25,921 bases of DNA from JBBIPA01 sp037443085 (GTDB lineage Bacteria; Chloroflexota; Dehalococcoidia; GIF9; UBA5629): positions 1 through 25,921 of the forward strand of contig JBBIPA010000032.1 of assembly GCA_037443085.1 (NCBI GenBank), in the 5' to 3' direction. The notes under the pieces were generated by a model. The model ran no database searches. It was not told where the DNA came from and saw only the letters and a list, made by a program, of their open reading frames with translations. Shown piece after piece: positions 15,030 to 23,582 of this stretch; within the stretch, counting starts at the first letter, position 1, and every line of letters starts with the position of its first letter. The position numbers and the translations under genes were made by a program.

Positions 15030-15695
15030 CTATTGCTTTTCTTCTGGTGGTGCGTTTTTCTTGAATTTATTCCTAGTGCTGGCCAGATGAACCAGGGGAT
15101 TGGATTTGTGACCGTATATCTTACCTTGGGCTAGGGAGTGCAGAAACTCATCTTTGCTGTTAAATTCAGGCATTTCAATATAAACATTGCCGATTTCGGC
15201 AGATGTATGGGCATCACTGCCAGCACTCGCCAGCTTACTGAACTTGTGAGCTAACCGATGTGCCCTGGCTCGACTGCCCGGGAAAAGGCTCCGGGCATTA
15301 AAAACTTCGATAATATCTACGGAAGACATGATTTCTTCCAGCTCCTTATTGTTGCTGAATGATGATAGCCGCAACCTGTCATAAGGATGTGGGATACACA
15401 CTAATCCATCCTGAGCCTTGATGCGCTGGAGCGTTTCCTCAACGGATAACTTGCTGGGAATGCCCTTGCTGAGAAACATCCCCATTATTTCACCACAAGG
15501 AGTAAGTATTTCCTCGGCGATTATGATGGAGAAAGGAGCTATTTCCTTCATCTTCAAAGCCCCTTCTATAGTCCCATGGTCGGCTACGGCAAGACAGTTG
15601 ATACCAAGCTCCAGACAGCGAGCTATGATTTCCCCTAAAGAGGTGGCGCAATCCATAGAATAGTGCGTATGAACATGAAGATCTGCTTTCAGCAA
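15030..15695 (-). CDS. PHP-domain phosphoesterase
   Basis: The PHP domain is a metal-dependent phosphoesterase fold used on nucleotides, histidinol phosphate or DNA ends. The 221-residue protein has the expected metal ligands: ADLHVHTHYSMD (Asp5, His7, His9), ADHG (Asp39, His40), a conserved Glu in AEEILTPCGEI, IPHPYDR, and GSDAH near the end. Length and motifs match the stand-alone PHP family that includes the 3',5'-nucleoside bisphosphate phosphatase TrpH/YciV, but the substrate cannot be read from sequence. The TTG start is 15 bases after the M24 peptidase gene, and the nearest GAGG is rather far away. It is the last gene of the dprA-topA-aroQ run. Confidence 0.85.
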   Translation of the reverse strand: MLKADLHVHTHYSMDCATSLGEIIARCLELGINCLAVADHGTIEGALKMKEIAPFSIIIAEEILTPCGEIMGMFLSKGIPSKLSVEETLQRIKAQDGLVCIPHPYDRLRLSSFSNNKELEEIMSSVDIIEVFNARSLFPGSRARAHRLAHKFSKLASAGSDAHTSAEIGNVYIEMPEFNSKDEFLHSLAQGKIYGHKSNPLVHLASTRNKFKKNAPPEEKQ

Positions 15696-15710
15696 AACTT
15701 TAGACTATCC

Positions 15711-16790
15711 TCAAATATTTGCTAGCTTGCTAGCTTTGGCAAGCGTCTCCACCTTGCCATTCTCTAACAGCACGGTATCCTCAATGCGCACCCCACCCCA
15801 GTTCGAAAGGTAAATTCCGGGCTCAACCGTGAAAACCATACCATCCACCAGTGTATCAGTAGAATGAGGTGCCAAACGGGGTAGTTCATGGGCCGCCAGT
15901 CCTACCCCATGCCCCAGCCCATGACCGAAGGCAGCGCCATAATCTGCCTGCTCGATGACGGTGCGAGATAGCTGATCAGCCTGCTCACCGTTCATGCCTG
16001 ATTTTATTGCTGCCAGAGCGGTTAACTGTGCGCCCAGAGTAATATCATATACTTTTGAGAAAGTTGCCTCGCTATCACCAGCGCAAAGAGTTCGGCTCAG
16101 GTCACAGCAATATCCATTCACCCTGGCTCCCAGGTCTATTACTACCGGCTCATTGCGGCCGATAACTCTTTCCGATGGCCTGGCATGAGGCAAAGCAGCA
16201 CGGGGGCCAGAGGCTACAATAATGTCAAAAGGCATCGCCTCACTGCCGTTGTCCCTGAGACACCTCTCCAGTTCCCAAGCGGCCTGTTTTTCAGTCACGC
16301 CAGGGCGAATTATCGACCTGGCATGGTCCAAAACAAGGTCAGCCAAAGCGGCTGCCTGTCTGATACACTCTATTTCATCCGTCTCTTTTACGGCACGAAT
16401 CGCTTCTACAAAATTGCTTGTTGGGATTAACTTAACCTGCTGCTGGTTGTTGCTCAATGTATCAAATAACTGGCGATACGTAGCATAAGAGATATCAGCA
16501 GATTCAAAACCGATAGCCTTAATGCCCAGGTCAGAGATGATTCCAGGAAGCCAGTTTGCTACATCCCCTTTCACATGAAGCATCTGAAAGTCAGAAGCTT
16601 CTTTTTGGGCCTGTTCGACGTAGCGAAAGTCAACAGCGATATAAATAACCTGGTTTGAAATGAGGAGCCAGCCAGTTGAGCCAGTAAATCCCGAAAGGTA
16701 GCGACGGTTTTCGTTTTGCGAAACGAGGAAAGCATCCAGTTCCTGTTGTGGCAGCTTTTGCCGTAACTTTTGAACACGGTCTATTCCCAA
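15711..16790 (-). CDS. M24 family metallopeptidase (Xaa-Pro peptidase type)
   Basis: M24 'pita-bread' enzymes remove N-terminal residues before proline or cleave Xaa-Pro dipeptides with two metal ions. All five ligands are visible: two Asp in VIDLGARVNGYCCDLSRT, His in GHGLGHGVGLAAHELPRL, Glu in FTVEPGIY and Glu in GGVRIEDTVLL. The N-terminal creatinase-like domain contains RYLSGFTGSTGWLLI. The reading frame is open further upstream through aroQ, but the TTG at 16790, with GGGGAG four bases before it, gives 359 residues, the usual size. It overlaps the end of aroQ by 10 bases, indicating coupling. Aminopeptidase P and prolidase cannot be told apart here. Confidence 0.9.
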   Translation of the reverse strand: MGIDRVQKLRQKLPQQELDAFLVSQNENRRYLSGFTGSTGWLLISNQVIYIAVDFRYVEQAQKEASDFQMLHVKGDVANWLPGIISDLGIKAIGFESADISYATYRQLFDTLSNNQQQVKLIPTSNFVEAIRAVKETDEIECIRQAAALADLVLDHARSIIRPGVTEKQAAWELERCLRDNGSEAMPFDIIVASGPRAALPHARPSERVIGRNEPVVIDLGARVNGYCCDLSRTLCAGDSEATFSKVYDITLGAQLTALAAIKSGMNGEQADQLSRTVIEQADYGAAFGHGLGHGVGLAAHELPRLAPHSTDTLVDGMVFTVEPGIYLSNWGGVRIEDTVLLENGKVETLAKASKLANI

Positions 16791-17227
16791 GTGTCTCCCC
16801 TTAGTTCTGCCACCATAATTCGTAGTGCCGAAATATAGCCACGCCAGCCTAAACCGGCAATTTGTCCCCGGGCAATTGGTGCAATCACTGATTTTGCCCT
16901 CCAATCCTCACGAGCGTAAATGTTCGATAAATGCACTTCAATAACGGGCAGTCCGGTATCGCTAATGGCATCGCGCAATGATAAGCCATAGTGCGTAAGT
17001 GCACCAGCATTAATAATTATGCCATCGGCTTTGGCATAATTCCCCTGGATAAAATCGATAAGGTCGCCCTCACTATTGGATTGAAAGGTAACCACATCGG
17101 CATCAAGGCTGGTGGCTTCCTTTTTCAACATGGCCTCAATCTTTGCCAGTGTCTTGTCGCCGTAAACAGCCTTGTTTCGCTTGCCCAGCATATTGAGATT
17201 TGGACCGTTAATGACTAAAATTCTCAT
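16781..17227 (-). CDS. aroQ: Type II 3-dehydroquinate dehydratase
   Basis: The enzyme makes 3-dehydroshikimate in the shikimate pathway. The 148 residues match the type II family: GPNLNMLGKR near the N-terminus, catalytic Tyr22 in AVYGDKT, FQSNSEGDLIDFI, and His99 in IEVHLSNIYAREDWRAKS. The usual NPGAxTHTS motif reads NAGALTHYGLSLRDA, an unusual variant at a conserved substrate loop; Asn73 and the Thr-His pair are kept. The ATG overlaps the topA stop by four bases (ATGA). The gene sits alone, away from other aro genes, inside an operon with topA, as core-operon genes often do in streamlined genomes. Confidence 0.94.
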   Translation of the reverse strand: MRILVINGPNLNMLGKRNKAVYGDKTLAKIEAMLKKEATSLDADVVTFQSNSEGDLIDFIQGNYAKADGIIINAGALTHYGLSLRDAISDTGLPVIEVHLSNIYAREDWRAKSVIAPIARGQIAGLGWRGYISALRIMVAELRGDTWE

Positions 17228-19368
17228 GTTGCCACCCCCGATAATTCTAATTCAGATAAATCGCCTTTATACTCACAGGCGGTGCACTTCATGGTGTTAC
17301 CACGATAATGAATCAGGAGCTTGCCGCATTGCGGACAGGGTTGAGGAACTGGCTTCTGCCTTATGGTAAAAGTGCATTGAGGATAACGGCTGCAACCGTA
17401 AAAGCGGCGCTTCTTTTTGCTGATTCTCTCTACCAGTTCACCGCCTTCACTATCCCCACACTCGGGACATCGCGCTCCCGTTTTCACCAGTAGCGGCATG
17501 GTCGTCTTGCATTCAGGATATCCTGTGCAGGCAAGAAATCTGCCAAAGCGCCCGCTTTTAATAACCATTGGCTTGCCACATTTAGGACAAACCTCATCTG
17601 TTGCTTTATCGGTATTGACCCGTTTCAGGGTCTCTGTAGCTGCCTTCAGTTTCTCGTCGAATGGCTTATAAAAACCTCTCAAGATAGGAACCCATTCCTT
17701 TTCGCCTCTGGCGATCTCATCTAAGCTCTCTTCCATCTGTGCCGTAAAACTGAGGTCAACAACCTTGGGGAAATTAGCAGCGAGCAGGTCATTAACAATC
17801 TTGCCGATATCATTAGGACGGAATTTGCCCTGCTCTTTATAGACATAGCCCCTCTCCTGTATGGTTGATAATATCGGGGCATAGGTGCTGGGGCGGCCAA
17901 TGCCTTTCTGTTCCAGCGCTTTAATCAGTGTTGCCTCGGTGTACCGCGGCGGCGGCTGAGTAAAACGTTGTTCCAAAAGAACATCAAGCAATGTTAATCT
18001 GTCACCAACTTTCATCTCAGGGAGACGAACAATTTTTTCATCTTCGGTATCTTCGTCTTTTCCCTCGCTATAGAGTGAAATAAACCCGGGAAACTTCATC
18101 GTTGAACTTGTTGCTCTCAGTAGATAGTCTTTTCTTGATGCCGTGCATTTCGCCTCAACGTCTACAGTAGTGTTGTTGAATACCGCTGCGGCCATCTGGC
18201 TGGCTACCATCCGTTTCCAGATAAGCTCATACAGTTTGAACTGCTCCGATTTAAGACAGGAACGAATCTGAGCAGGCTCTCGATGAATCCTGGTGGGGCG
18301 AATGGCCTCATGAGCTTCCTGTGTCCATTTGCCTTTTTTGCTGAAAGAACGCGGGTGCGCTGGCAAAAAATCTTCACCGAATTTGCCTTGGATGAACTCT
18401 CTAGTCTCTGCTATGGCACTGGCAGCAACGCGAGTCGAATCGGTACGCATATAGGTAATGAGGCCAACCGAGCCTTCCTCACCTAGATTTATGCCTTCAT
18501 ATAACTGCTGCGCAATAAGCATAGTGCGTTTGGCAGTAAAATGCAGGCGCCGCCATGCTTCCTGTTGCAAAGTGCTGGTGGTAAAAGGCGGTGCTGGCGT
18601 TCTGGGTATATCCTTAATCTGAACTGCCTTTACAGTGTAATCAGATGCCATTAGTTCGTCTCGCAATTGGTCGGCTTCGTTGTTGTTATGCACCTCGATC
18701 ATTTTCCCATTCGCCAGACCTGTGAACAGCGCACGGAAACGAGGGCTTGGAGTTTTAGGCAGTTTCTTTTCCAGTTCAGCCTCGATAATCCAGAACTCAA
18801 CGGGAATAAAATTCTCAATTTCCCGTTCCCGGTCAACGACAATTCTTACTGCTGCTGACTGCACTCTACCTGCCGACAGCCCTCTCTGGACTTTTTTCCA
18901 CAGTAGCGGACTCAGCTTGTAGCCAACCAGTCTGTCCAGAAGGCGACGCGCCTGTTGAGCATTAACCAGATTCATATCAATAATGCGAGGATGCTTAAAT
19001 GCCTGTTCCACAGCCTCTTTGGTTATCTCATGGAAAGCAACCCGTCGAATCGGCGTCTTATCTTCGTCCAGTTTGGCTGCCTCTATCAGATGCCAGGAGA
19101 TGGCTTCGCCTTCCCTATCCGGGTCTGTAGCCAGGTAAATTGCGGAGGCTTCATTGGCCAACGCTCTTAGCTCATTAATTACCTTCCGGCGCTGTTGTAT
19201 GACCTCATATTTAGGAGCAAAGTCGTTTTCTATTTCTACTCCCAGTGCTGATTTCGGTAAATCACGCACATGTCCCATAGATGCCTTAATCATGTAGTCA
19301 GCGCCTAAAATCCGGTCCAGGGTTCTCGCCTTAGCCGGGGATTCAACAATAACCAGCTTCTTTGCCAT
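17224..19368 (-). CDS. topA: DNA topoisomerase I
   Basis: TopA relaxes negative supercoils through a 5'-phosphotyrosine link. The 714-residue protein starts with the TOPRIM domain (KLVIVESPAKARTL with Glu9, acidic triad Asp82-x-Asp84-x-Glu86 in TDPDREGE). The catalytic tyrosine is Tyr306 in GLITYMRTDSTR. The C-terminus (about residues 590-714) has three four-cysteine zinc ribbons: CPKCGKP with CTGYPEC, CPECGDSE with CSRYPQC, and CPQCGKL with CTAC. The ATG lies one base after the dprA stop, and the end overlaps aroQ. The dprA-topA order is conserved in many Gram-positive and related bacteria. Confidence 0.96.
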   Translation of the reverse strand: MAKKLVIVESPAKARTLDRILGADYMIKASMGHVRDLPKSALGVEIENDFAPKYEVIQQRRKVINELRALANEASAIYLATDPDREGEAISWHLIEAAKLDEDKTPIRRVAFHEITKEAVEQAFKHPRIIDMNLVNAQQARRLLDRLVGYKLSPLLWKKVQRGLSAGRVQSAAVRIVVDREREIENFIPVEFWIIEAELEKKLPKTPSPRFRALFTGLANGKMIEVHNNNEADQLRDELMASDYTVKAVQIKDIPRTPAPPFTTSTLQQEAWRRLHFTAKRTMLIAQQLYEGINLGEEGSVGLITYMRTDSTRVAASAIAETREFIQGKFGEDFLPAHPRSFSKKGKWTQEAHEAIRPTRIHREPAQIRSCLKSEQFKLYELIWKRMVASQMAAAVFNNTTVDVEAKCTASRKDYLLRATSSTMKFPGFISLYSEGKDEDTEDEKIVRLPEMKVGDRLTLLDVLLEQRFTQPPPRYTEATLIKALEQKGIGRPSTYAPILSTIQERGYVYKEQGKFRPNDIGKIVNDLLAANFPKVVDLSFTAQMEESLDEIARGEKEWVPILRGFYKPFDEKLKAATETLKRVNTDKATDEVCPKCGKPMVIKSGRFGRFLACTGYPECKTTMPLLVKTGARCPECGDSEGGELVERISKKKRRFYGCSRYPQCTFTIRQKPVPQPCPQCGKLLIHYRGNTMKCTACEYKGDLSELELSGVAT

Positions 19369-19369
19369 A

Positions 19370-20530
19370 TTATTTAACCTTTACCTGATATTCTTCTCTT
19401 ATTTCCCTGGCCAGCACATAGTTCATGCCACCAACCTGCTTCACCATGCCTTTTAGCTCCATCATTGTTAGTGTGCTACCGACCAGAGCAGCCGCCAGGC
19501 CGCTTTGGCGGCAAACCTGGTCGATATGCATTGGCTCAGTACTTAATTGCTTCAGTAGCAAAGACTCAGTCTTATCCGTGGGCAGCAACTCCTTCATCTC
19601 CAGTTGCTGGGTCACCATAGCTAAATTTAACTCCTCAAGGATGTCAACGTAGTTCCGAACCAGTTTGGCACCCTGCTGCAGCAGGGTATTTGTGCCTCTG
19701 CTGGTCGGGGATAAGATGCTTCCGGGAATGGCAAAAACCTCCCGATTTTGCTGGAGTGCCTGCTCAACGGTAATTAAAGCCCCACTTTTTTCTCCGGCTT
19801 CTACCACGAGCACTCCCAGGCTAATGCCACTTAGAATACGATTGCGTCTGGGAAAGTTGTCAGCCTTAGGCCGTGTTCCCAATGGATACTCGCTGATCAA
19901 GGCTCCGTGGTCTATAATCTCGCGAGCCAGGCGTACATTCTCCGCAGGATAAACAGTATCCAGCCCGCTGGCAAAAATGGCAATGGTCCTGCCACCGGCG
20001 TCCAATGCAGCACGATGCGCTATCGAATCGATGCCCTTCGCCAGACCACTAACGATGGTTATCTTGTTCTTCGACAGGTCAGTAACAATCTCCTCGGTTA
20101 CCTGCCGCCCATAAGCAGTAGCCCGTCGAGTACCCACCACGGCGACGCTGCACTTGTCTTCATGAGATAGAGCGCCTCTCACATAAATAATCGGTGGATA
20201 GTCATGAATTTCCTTTAATCTTTGTGGATATTCAGAGGAGTTGCAGGGGATAGCTTTCACCTTATATTTGTTAAGGTTATCTATCTCAGCATCAGGAAAA
20301 ATCCTGGGTCTTAAATTCACGATAGCAGTAACGGATTTCGAATCAAGCCCGGCTTTTTTAAGCTCGGTAGCAGGAGCATCCCAGGCAGCCGCAAGCGTAG
20401 TGAAGTATTCCAGCAATTGGGATATCTTGACCCTGCCAATGCCGGGTACCTTGGAAAAGCTCACCCAGTATTTAAGTTCGTTTGTATCGACTATCATCTG
20501 TACAAAGTTGAAACATTCTAACACAGGCAT
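19370..20530 (-). CDS. dprA: DNA processing protein DprA/Smf
   Basis: DprA binds incoming single-stranded DNA and loads RecA during natural transformation; it is also found in bacteria not known to be competent. An N-terminal SAM/HhH-like part (with KVPGIGRVKISQLL) is followed by the Rossmann DprA domain: VAVVGTRRATAYG, SGLAKGIDSIAHRAALD, IAIFASGLDTVYP, NFPRRNRILSG and GEKSGALITVEQAL. A C-terminal winged helix follows (about the last 70 residues). The longest frame has 386 residues. An ATG at 20497 (375 residues) begins closer to the family start. Neither start has a clear ribosome site. It heads the minus-strand run dprA-topA-aroQ-M24-PHP. Confidence 0.94.
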   Translation of the reverse strand: MPVLECFNFVQMIVDTNELKYWVSFSKVPGIGRVKISQLLEYFTTLAAAWDAPATELKKAGLDSKSVTAIVNLRPRIFPDAEIDNLNKYKVKAIPCNSSEYPQRLKEIHDYPPIIYVRGALSHEDKCSVAVVGTRRATAYGRQVTEEIVTDLSKNKITIVSGLAKGIDSIAHRAALDAGGRTIAIFASGLDTVYPAENVRLAREIIDHGALISEYPLGTRPKADNFPRRNRILSGISLGVLVVEAGEKSGALITVEQALQQNREVFAIPGSILSPTSRGTNTLLQQGAKLVRNYVDILEELNLAMVTQQLEMKELLPTDKTESLLLKQLSTEPMHIDQVCRQSGLAAALVGSTLTMMELKGMVKQVGGMNYVLAREIREEYQVKVK

Positions 20531-20647
20531 AAACAGCGAATAAAGTTTACTGACGCAAGCTAAATCAATTATGGGAGTATTTCGCTTGATGGTCTTGGCT
20601 AAAAGGTGACCTGAAGACGTTTGGAAGAATTTATTATTGGGTAGCTA

Positions 20648-20737
<90 letters not shown>

Positions 20738-20750
20738 GTAGCTAAAACCA

Positions 20751-20837
20751 TGGCGGAGAGGGTGGGATTCGAACCCACGAGGCTCATCGCCCACCGCTTT
20801 TCGAGAGCGGCACCATCAACCACTCGGTCACCTCTCC
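20751..20837 (-). tRNA. tRNA-Ser (anticodon CGA)
   Basis: On the minus strand the 87-base gene has the acceptor pair GGAGAGG/CCTCTCC with discriminator G and encoded CCA. The anticodon arm is CCGCT-CTCGAAA-AGCGG, and the class II variable arm and T arm are intact. It reads UCG. It shares its acceptor stem with the neighbouring tRNA-Ser, as expected for recognition by one SerRS. Confidence 0.97.
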
Positions 20838-20847
20838 AGCCAGACTT

Positions 20848-20856
20848 ATTATATCA
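20848..20856 (-). promoter_or_regulatory. Extended -10 promoter of the tRNA-Ser pair
   Basis: On the minus strand TGATATAAT is a TG-n-TATAAT element, with TATAAT at 20848-20853. The predicted start lies only a few bases before the mature tRNA 5' end at 20837. No good -35 is present. Both serine tRNAs could be made from it. Confidence 0.5.
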
Positions 20857-20903
20857 TTTACTGAAATGGTACTTCGTTTGCCACGATTGTGTAGGCCAGG
20901 GCC

Positions 20904-22046
20904 TCAGGAGAACATAGGCACCAGCATCAGCATGGCACCACCAGCGACTACCGAGGCAATTTGTCCAGCAGTATTAGCACCAGCAGCATGCATGAGCAGA
21001 TGATTATGAGGATCATACTGTAGTCCCAATTTCTGCACTACCCGGGAAGACATGGGGAAAGCCGATATTCCACAGGCACCGATCATAGGATTGACTTTGC
21101 CTTTAGATAAAACATACAGGAGCTTACCCAGGAGAACTCCTGCCCCTGTGTCCAGAGCAAAGGCTACTACTCCCAGCACAAATACTAGGATAGTCTCAGG
21201 TCTGAGAAATTGCGTCCCTATCATTAGTCCGCCCACCGCAATGCCCAGCAAAATAGTCACTAAGTTAGCCAGTTCGTTTTGAGCTGTTGCTGAAAGCCTG
21301 TTCACTACGCCACACTCTCGCAGCAAATTACCAAACATGAGAGCACCGATAAGGGCTGTAGCTTGTGGACAGAGCAAACCCACCACGATAATGGTAATAA
21401 CAGGGAACAGTATCTTTGTCCGCTGCGAAACCGCCTTGGTGATATAAGGCATCTTGGTTATTTTTTCTTTTCGCGTAGTCAGCGCCTTGATTATTGGCGG
21501 CTGGATAATTGGTACCATAGCCATATAAGAATAGGCAGCTACAACAATAGCTGCAGTGTATTTCGTCTGAAGCTTGGTAGAAACAAAAATGGAAGTAGGG
21601 CCATCAGCAGAGCCAATTATACCAATAGACGCAGCATCTCTTAAACTAAAATCCAGAATACGCAGCCAGCCATCTCCTAGTAAATAGGCTAAAAAGAAAG
21701 TACCGAAAATGCCGAACTGTGCCGCAGCTCCAAGCAGAATGGTATATGGCTGACTCAGGAAGGGACCGAAATCAATCATAGCCCCGACCCCAACAAAGAT
21801 TAACAGGGGAAATATCTCAGTACGGATACCGACTTCGCTAAGAAAGGCTAAAAAGCCACCATGCTCTGCCACACCACCCATTGGAATATTAGCCAGCAGA
21901 CAGCCAGTGCCAATTGGTACCAGCAGCACGGGTTCTACTGTCTTAGCTATGCCAAGCCACAAAAGAACACAACCGATGAGAAGCATTACTACTGCCTGCC
22001 AGCTCAAATTTAAAAAGCCCAGGAATTCGCTTACATTTATATCCAT
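20904..22046 (-). CDS. oadB: Sodium-translocating decarboxylase beta subunit (OadB/GcdB/MmdB family)
   Basis: This integral membrane protein couples decarboxylation of a carboxybiotin carrier to Na+ export. The 380-residue protein is almost wholly hydrophobic, with about ten membrane segments. It carries the family's functional motifs: GVGAMIDFGPF (Asp92), the GIIGSADGPTSIF motif with Asp148, which corresponds to the conserved sodium-site aspartate, and LLMHAAGANTAGQIAS near the end. The ATG lies six bases after the small gamma-like gene, whose end supplies the GAGGG ribosome site. No biotin carrier or carboxyltransferase is in the window, so the substrate (oxaloacetate, methylmalonyl-CoA, glutaconyl-CoA or malonate) stays open. 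Confidence 0.92.
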   Translation of the reverse strand: MDINVSEFLGFLNLSWQAVVMLLIGCVLLWLGIAKTVEPVLLVPIGTGCLLANIPMGGVAEHGGFLAFLSEVGIRTEIFPLLIFVGVGAMIDFGPFLSQPYTILLGAAAQFGIFGTFFLAYLLGDGWLRILDFSLRDAASIGIIGSADGPTSIFVSTKLQTKYTAAIVVAAYSYMAMVPIIQPPIIKALTTRKEKITKMPYITKAVSQRTKILFPVITIIVVGLLCPQATALIGALMFGNLLRECGVVNRLSATAQNELANLVTILLGIAVGGLMIGTQFLRPETILVFVLGVVAFALDTGAGVLLGKLLYVLSKGKVNPMIGACGISAFPMSSRVVQKLGLQYDPHNHLLMHAAGANTAGQIASVVAGGAMLMLVPMFS

Positions 22047-22052
22047 ACTCGC

Positions 22053-22181
22053 TTATCCCTCTTGATTCTCTGACTTTGGTTTAAATATCTTACCTAGAGC
22101 TAACATCACCAGCAGCAGTATTCCTAATACAGAAAAAATAATAACCATCCCCAGGATAACTATCCATACCGCATTGAGCAT
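22053..22181 (-). CDS. Small membrane protein, probable OadG-like gamma subunit (42 aa)
   Basis: This short gene encodes 42 residues beginning MLNAVWIVILGMVIIFSVLG. One strong membrane helix (residues 4-30) is followed by a basic and polar tail (KIFKPKSENQEG). Size, topology, the GMxxIF pattern in the helix and position directly before the beta subunit match the OadG/MmdD-type gamma subunits, which hold the sodium-pumping decarboxylase complex together. GAGG stands five bases before the ATG, and the stop is six bases before the beta gene. It is at the short end of the family and lacks the extended C-terminal zinc-binding tail of the Klebsiella protein. The assignment rests on pattern and context. 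Confidence 0.75.
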   Translation of the reverse strand: MLNAVWIVILGMVIIFSVLGILLLVMLALGKIFKPKSENQEG

Positions 22182-22252
22182 ACTATCCTCACTTTCTCAC
22201 TATTAAAAACCGCTTTCTAAAACATTGCCGAAACCTCGAAATTCGAAGGGAA

Positions 22253-22291
22253 AGAATACAATAAAGAGAAGAGTCTTGTCAAATACAAGAC
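22253..22291 (-). promoter_or_regulatory. Promoter of the sodium-pump genes with a dyad over the -35
   Basis: On the minus strand TTGACA (22277-22282) and TATTCT (22253-22258) are 18 bases apart. A start near 22246 gives a leader of about 65 bases. A 7-bp inverted repeat with a five-base loop (GTCTTGT at 22273-22279, ACAAGAC at 22285-22291) covers the -35, so an operator is possible. Confidence 0.6.
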
Positions 22292-22356
22292 ATAGCTAGA
22301 GAAATGCTTGTTTTCGTCGGTATTCGGCGACGCGAATTATTGAGAACGTCTAGGGT

Positions 22357-22386
22357 TTGTGAAACCACGCTCGTATTTTATATAAT
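22357..22386 (+). promoter_or_regulatory. Promoter of tRNA-Arg
   Basis: TTGTGA (22357-22362) and a perfect TATAAT (22381-22386) are 18 bases apart, and the tRNA begins 20 bases after the -10. Confidence 0.6.
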
Positions 22387-22405
22387 GTGCTGGCTATTAG
22401 TCATA

Positions 22406-22480
22406 GCCCCTGTAGCTCAGGGGATAGAGCACCGGCCTCCGGAGCCGGCCGCGAGGGTTCGAGTCCCTCCAGGGGCGCCA
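22406..22480 (+). tRNA. tRNA-Arg (anticodon CCG)
   Basis: The 75-base gene has the acceptor pair GCCCCTG/CAGGGGC, discriminator G and an encoded CCA. The anticodon arm is CCGGC-CTCCGGA-GCCGG and the T arm is GAGGG-TTCGAGT-CCCTC. It reads CGG codons. It stands between the divergent sodium-pump and 2-oxoacid oxidoreductase units. Confidence 0.97.
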
Positions 22481-22689
22481 GTCAAGCGCAGGGATGGAAA
22501 TAAAAGGGATAGGTTTCAAGTACGAAAACTTCGAACTGCGATGATATATCTCTCCTGAAGCAATACGCTTCACACTCGAAAGGAATTATAAAACATCAAT
22601 AGGTACTACAAGCAGGCAAATATTAAAGCGCCTGTCGTTTTTACATAACCTATACCCTAGATAAAAAGAAAGGAGATAGCAAGTAGCCT

Positions 22690-23580
22690 ATGACCACGCT
22701 TGGAAAAGAAATGCTCGAGATTCGCTGGCATGGGCGGGGGGGGCAGGGGGCGGTAACTTCTGCGGAATTAGTGGCAATGGCAGCCATAAAGGAAGGTAAA
22801 TATGCCCAAGCAATGCCTAGCTTTGGTCCTGAGAGGAGGGGTGCACCTGTACTCGCTTACAATCGTGTGAGCGTTGCTACTCCTATCAGAATTAGAGCTC
22901 CTGTCACAGAACCTGACGTTGCCGTCGTCTTGGACCCTGGTCTGTTGTATATCACAGATGTAGCCTCGGGACTCAAACAAGGTGGGGCACTGGTAATCAA
23001 CACTACAAAGAGCCTGGATACTATCAAATCCGAGTTTGGTGGCCCCTGGAGGCTGGCAGTGGTGAATGGCACTGCTATTGCCAGAGAAATGCTCGGTGTC
23101 CCCATAGTAAATACCACCATGATAGGAGTACTGATCAAGGTTACAGGCATATTCAATCTGGACTTTCTGGAAGAGCCGCTGAAAGAACGCTTTGGAGCCA
23201 GGGCCAAAAACAATATCAGCGCCTGTCAGAAAGCCTTTAATGAAGCCGTGATAGCAGAACCAGTTTCTGCCGCAGTAGGGCAGCGCAGGTCATTTCCAGC
23301 CGAAGTCTTACCTAGATGGCAGGAGATATTGCCAGGCTGTGTGGTCGTTGATGCCGGAAACGCTAGTGAATATAGAACCGGCGATTGGAAATCACAGCAT
23401 CCCGAATTTGCTTACGAGAAGTGTAACAAATGCGGCTTGTGCTACATCTTTTGCCCTGATGCCGCTATAGAGGCGAAAGACGATGGCTATTTCCAGGCAA
23501 ATATGTATTACTGCAAAGGATGTGGCATCTGTGCCAAAGAATGTCCCAAAGATGTAATAACTATGATCGAGGAGCAATAA
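22690..23580 (+). CDS. porG: 2-oxoacid:ferredoxin oxidoreductase, fused gamma-delta subunit
   Basis: The enzyme oxidises pyruvate or a related 2-oxoacid with CoA and reduces ferredoxin. Residues 8-185 form the gamma domain, with the IRWHGRGGQGAVTSAELVA signature and FGPERRGAPV. The last 60 residues are a ferredoxin-like delta domain with two [4Fe-4S] motifs: Cys245/248/251/255 and Cys275/278/281/285. In many organisms these are two separate proteins, but here one 296-residue chain holds both. The ATG at 22690 has AAAGGAG about 14 bases upstream, which is far; ATG 22711 would still keep the signature. The stop is two bases before porA. Confidence 0.93.
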   Translation: MTTLGKEMLEIRWHGRGGQGAVTSAELVAMAAIKEGKYAQAMPSFGPERRGAPVLAYNRVSVATPIRIRAPVTEPDVAVVLDPGLLYITDVASGLKQGGALVINTTKSLDTIKSEFGGPWRLAVVNGTAIAREMLGVPIVNTTMIGVLIKVTGIFNLDFLEEPLKERFGARAKNNISACQKAFNEAVIAEPVSAAVGQRRSFPAEVLPRWQEILPGCVVVDAGNASEYRTGDWKSQHPEFAYEKCNKCGLCYIFCPDAAIEAKDDGYFQANMYYCKGCGICAKECPKDVITMIEEQ

Positions 23581-23582
23581 CT

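Noticed and set aside
16791..16904. Upstream extension of the M24 peptidase frame into aroQ
   Set aside because: The extra residues encode no peptidase sequence, overlap a conserved gene, and a TTG with a good ribosome site gives the normal length.
22304..22558. Plus-strand ORF containing VAQGIEHRPPEPAARVRVPP
   Set aside because: It is a read-through of the tRNA-Arg gene in the sense direction, with no ribosome site.
22554..22570. Small hairpin TGAAGC/GCTTCA after tRNA-Arg
   Set aside because: The stem is only 6 bp and has no T-run, so there is no support for a terminator or regulatory element.
23520..23582. Upstream extension of porA into the ferredoxin domain of porG
   Set aside because: The added residues are an out-of-frame reading of the cysteine motifs; the ATG at 23583 has a ribosome site and the family N-terminus.
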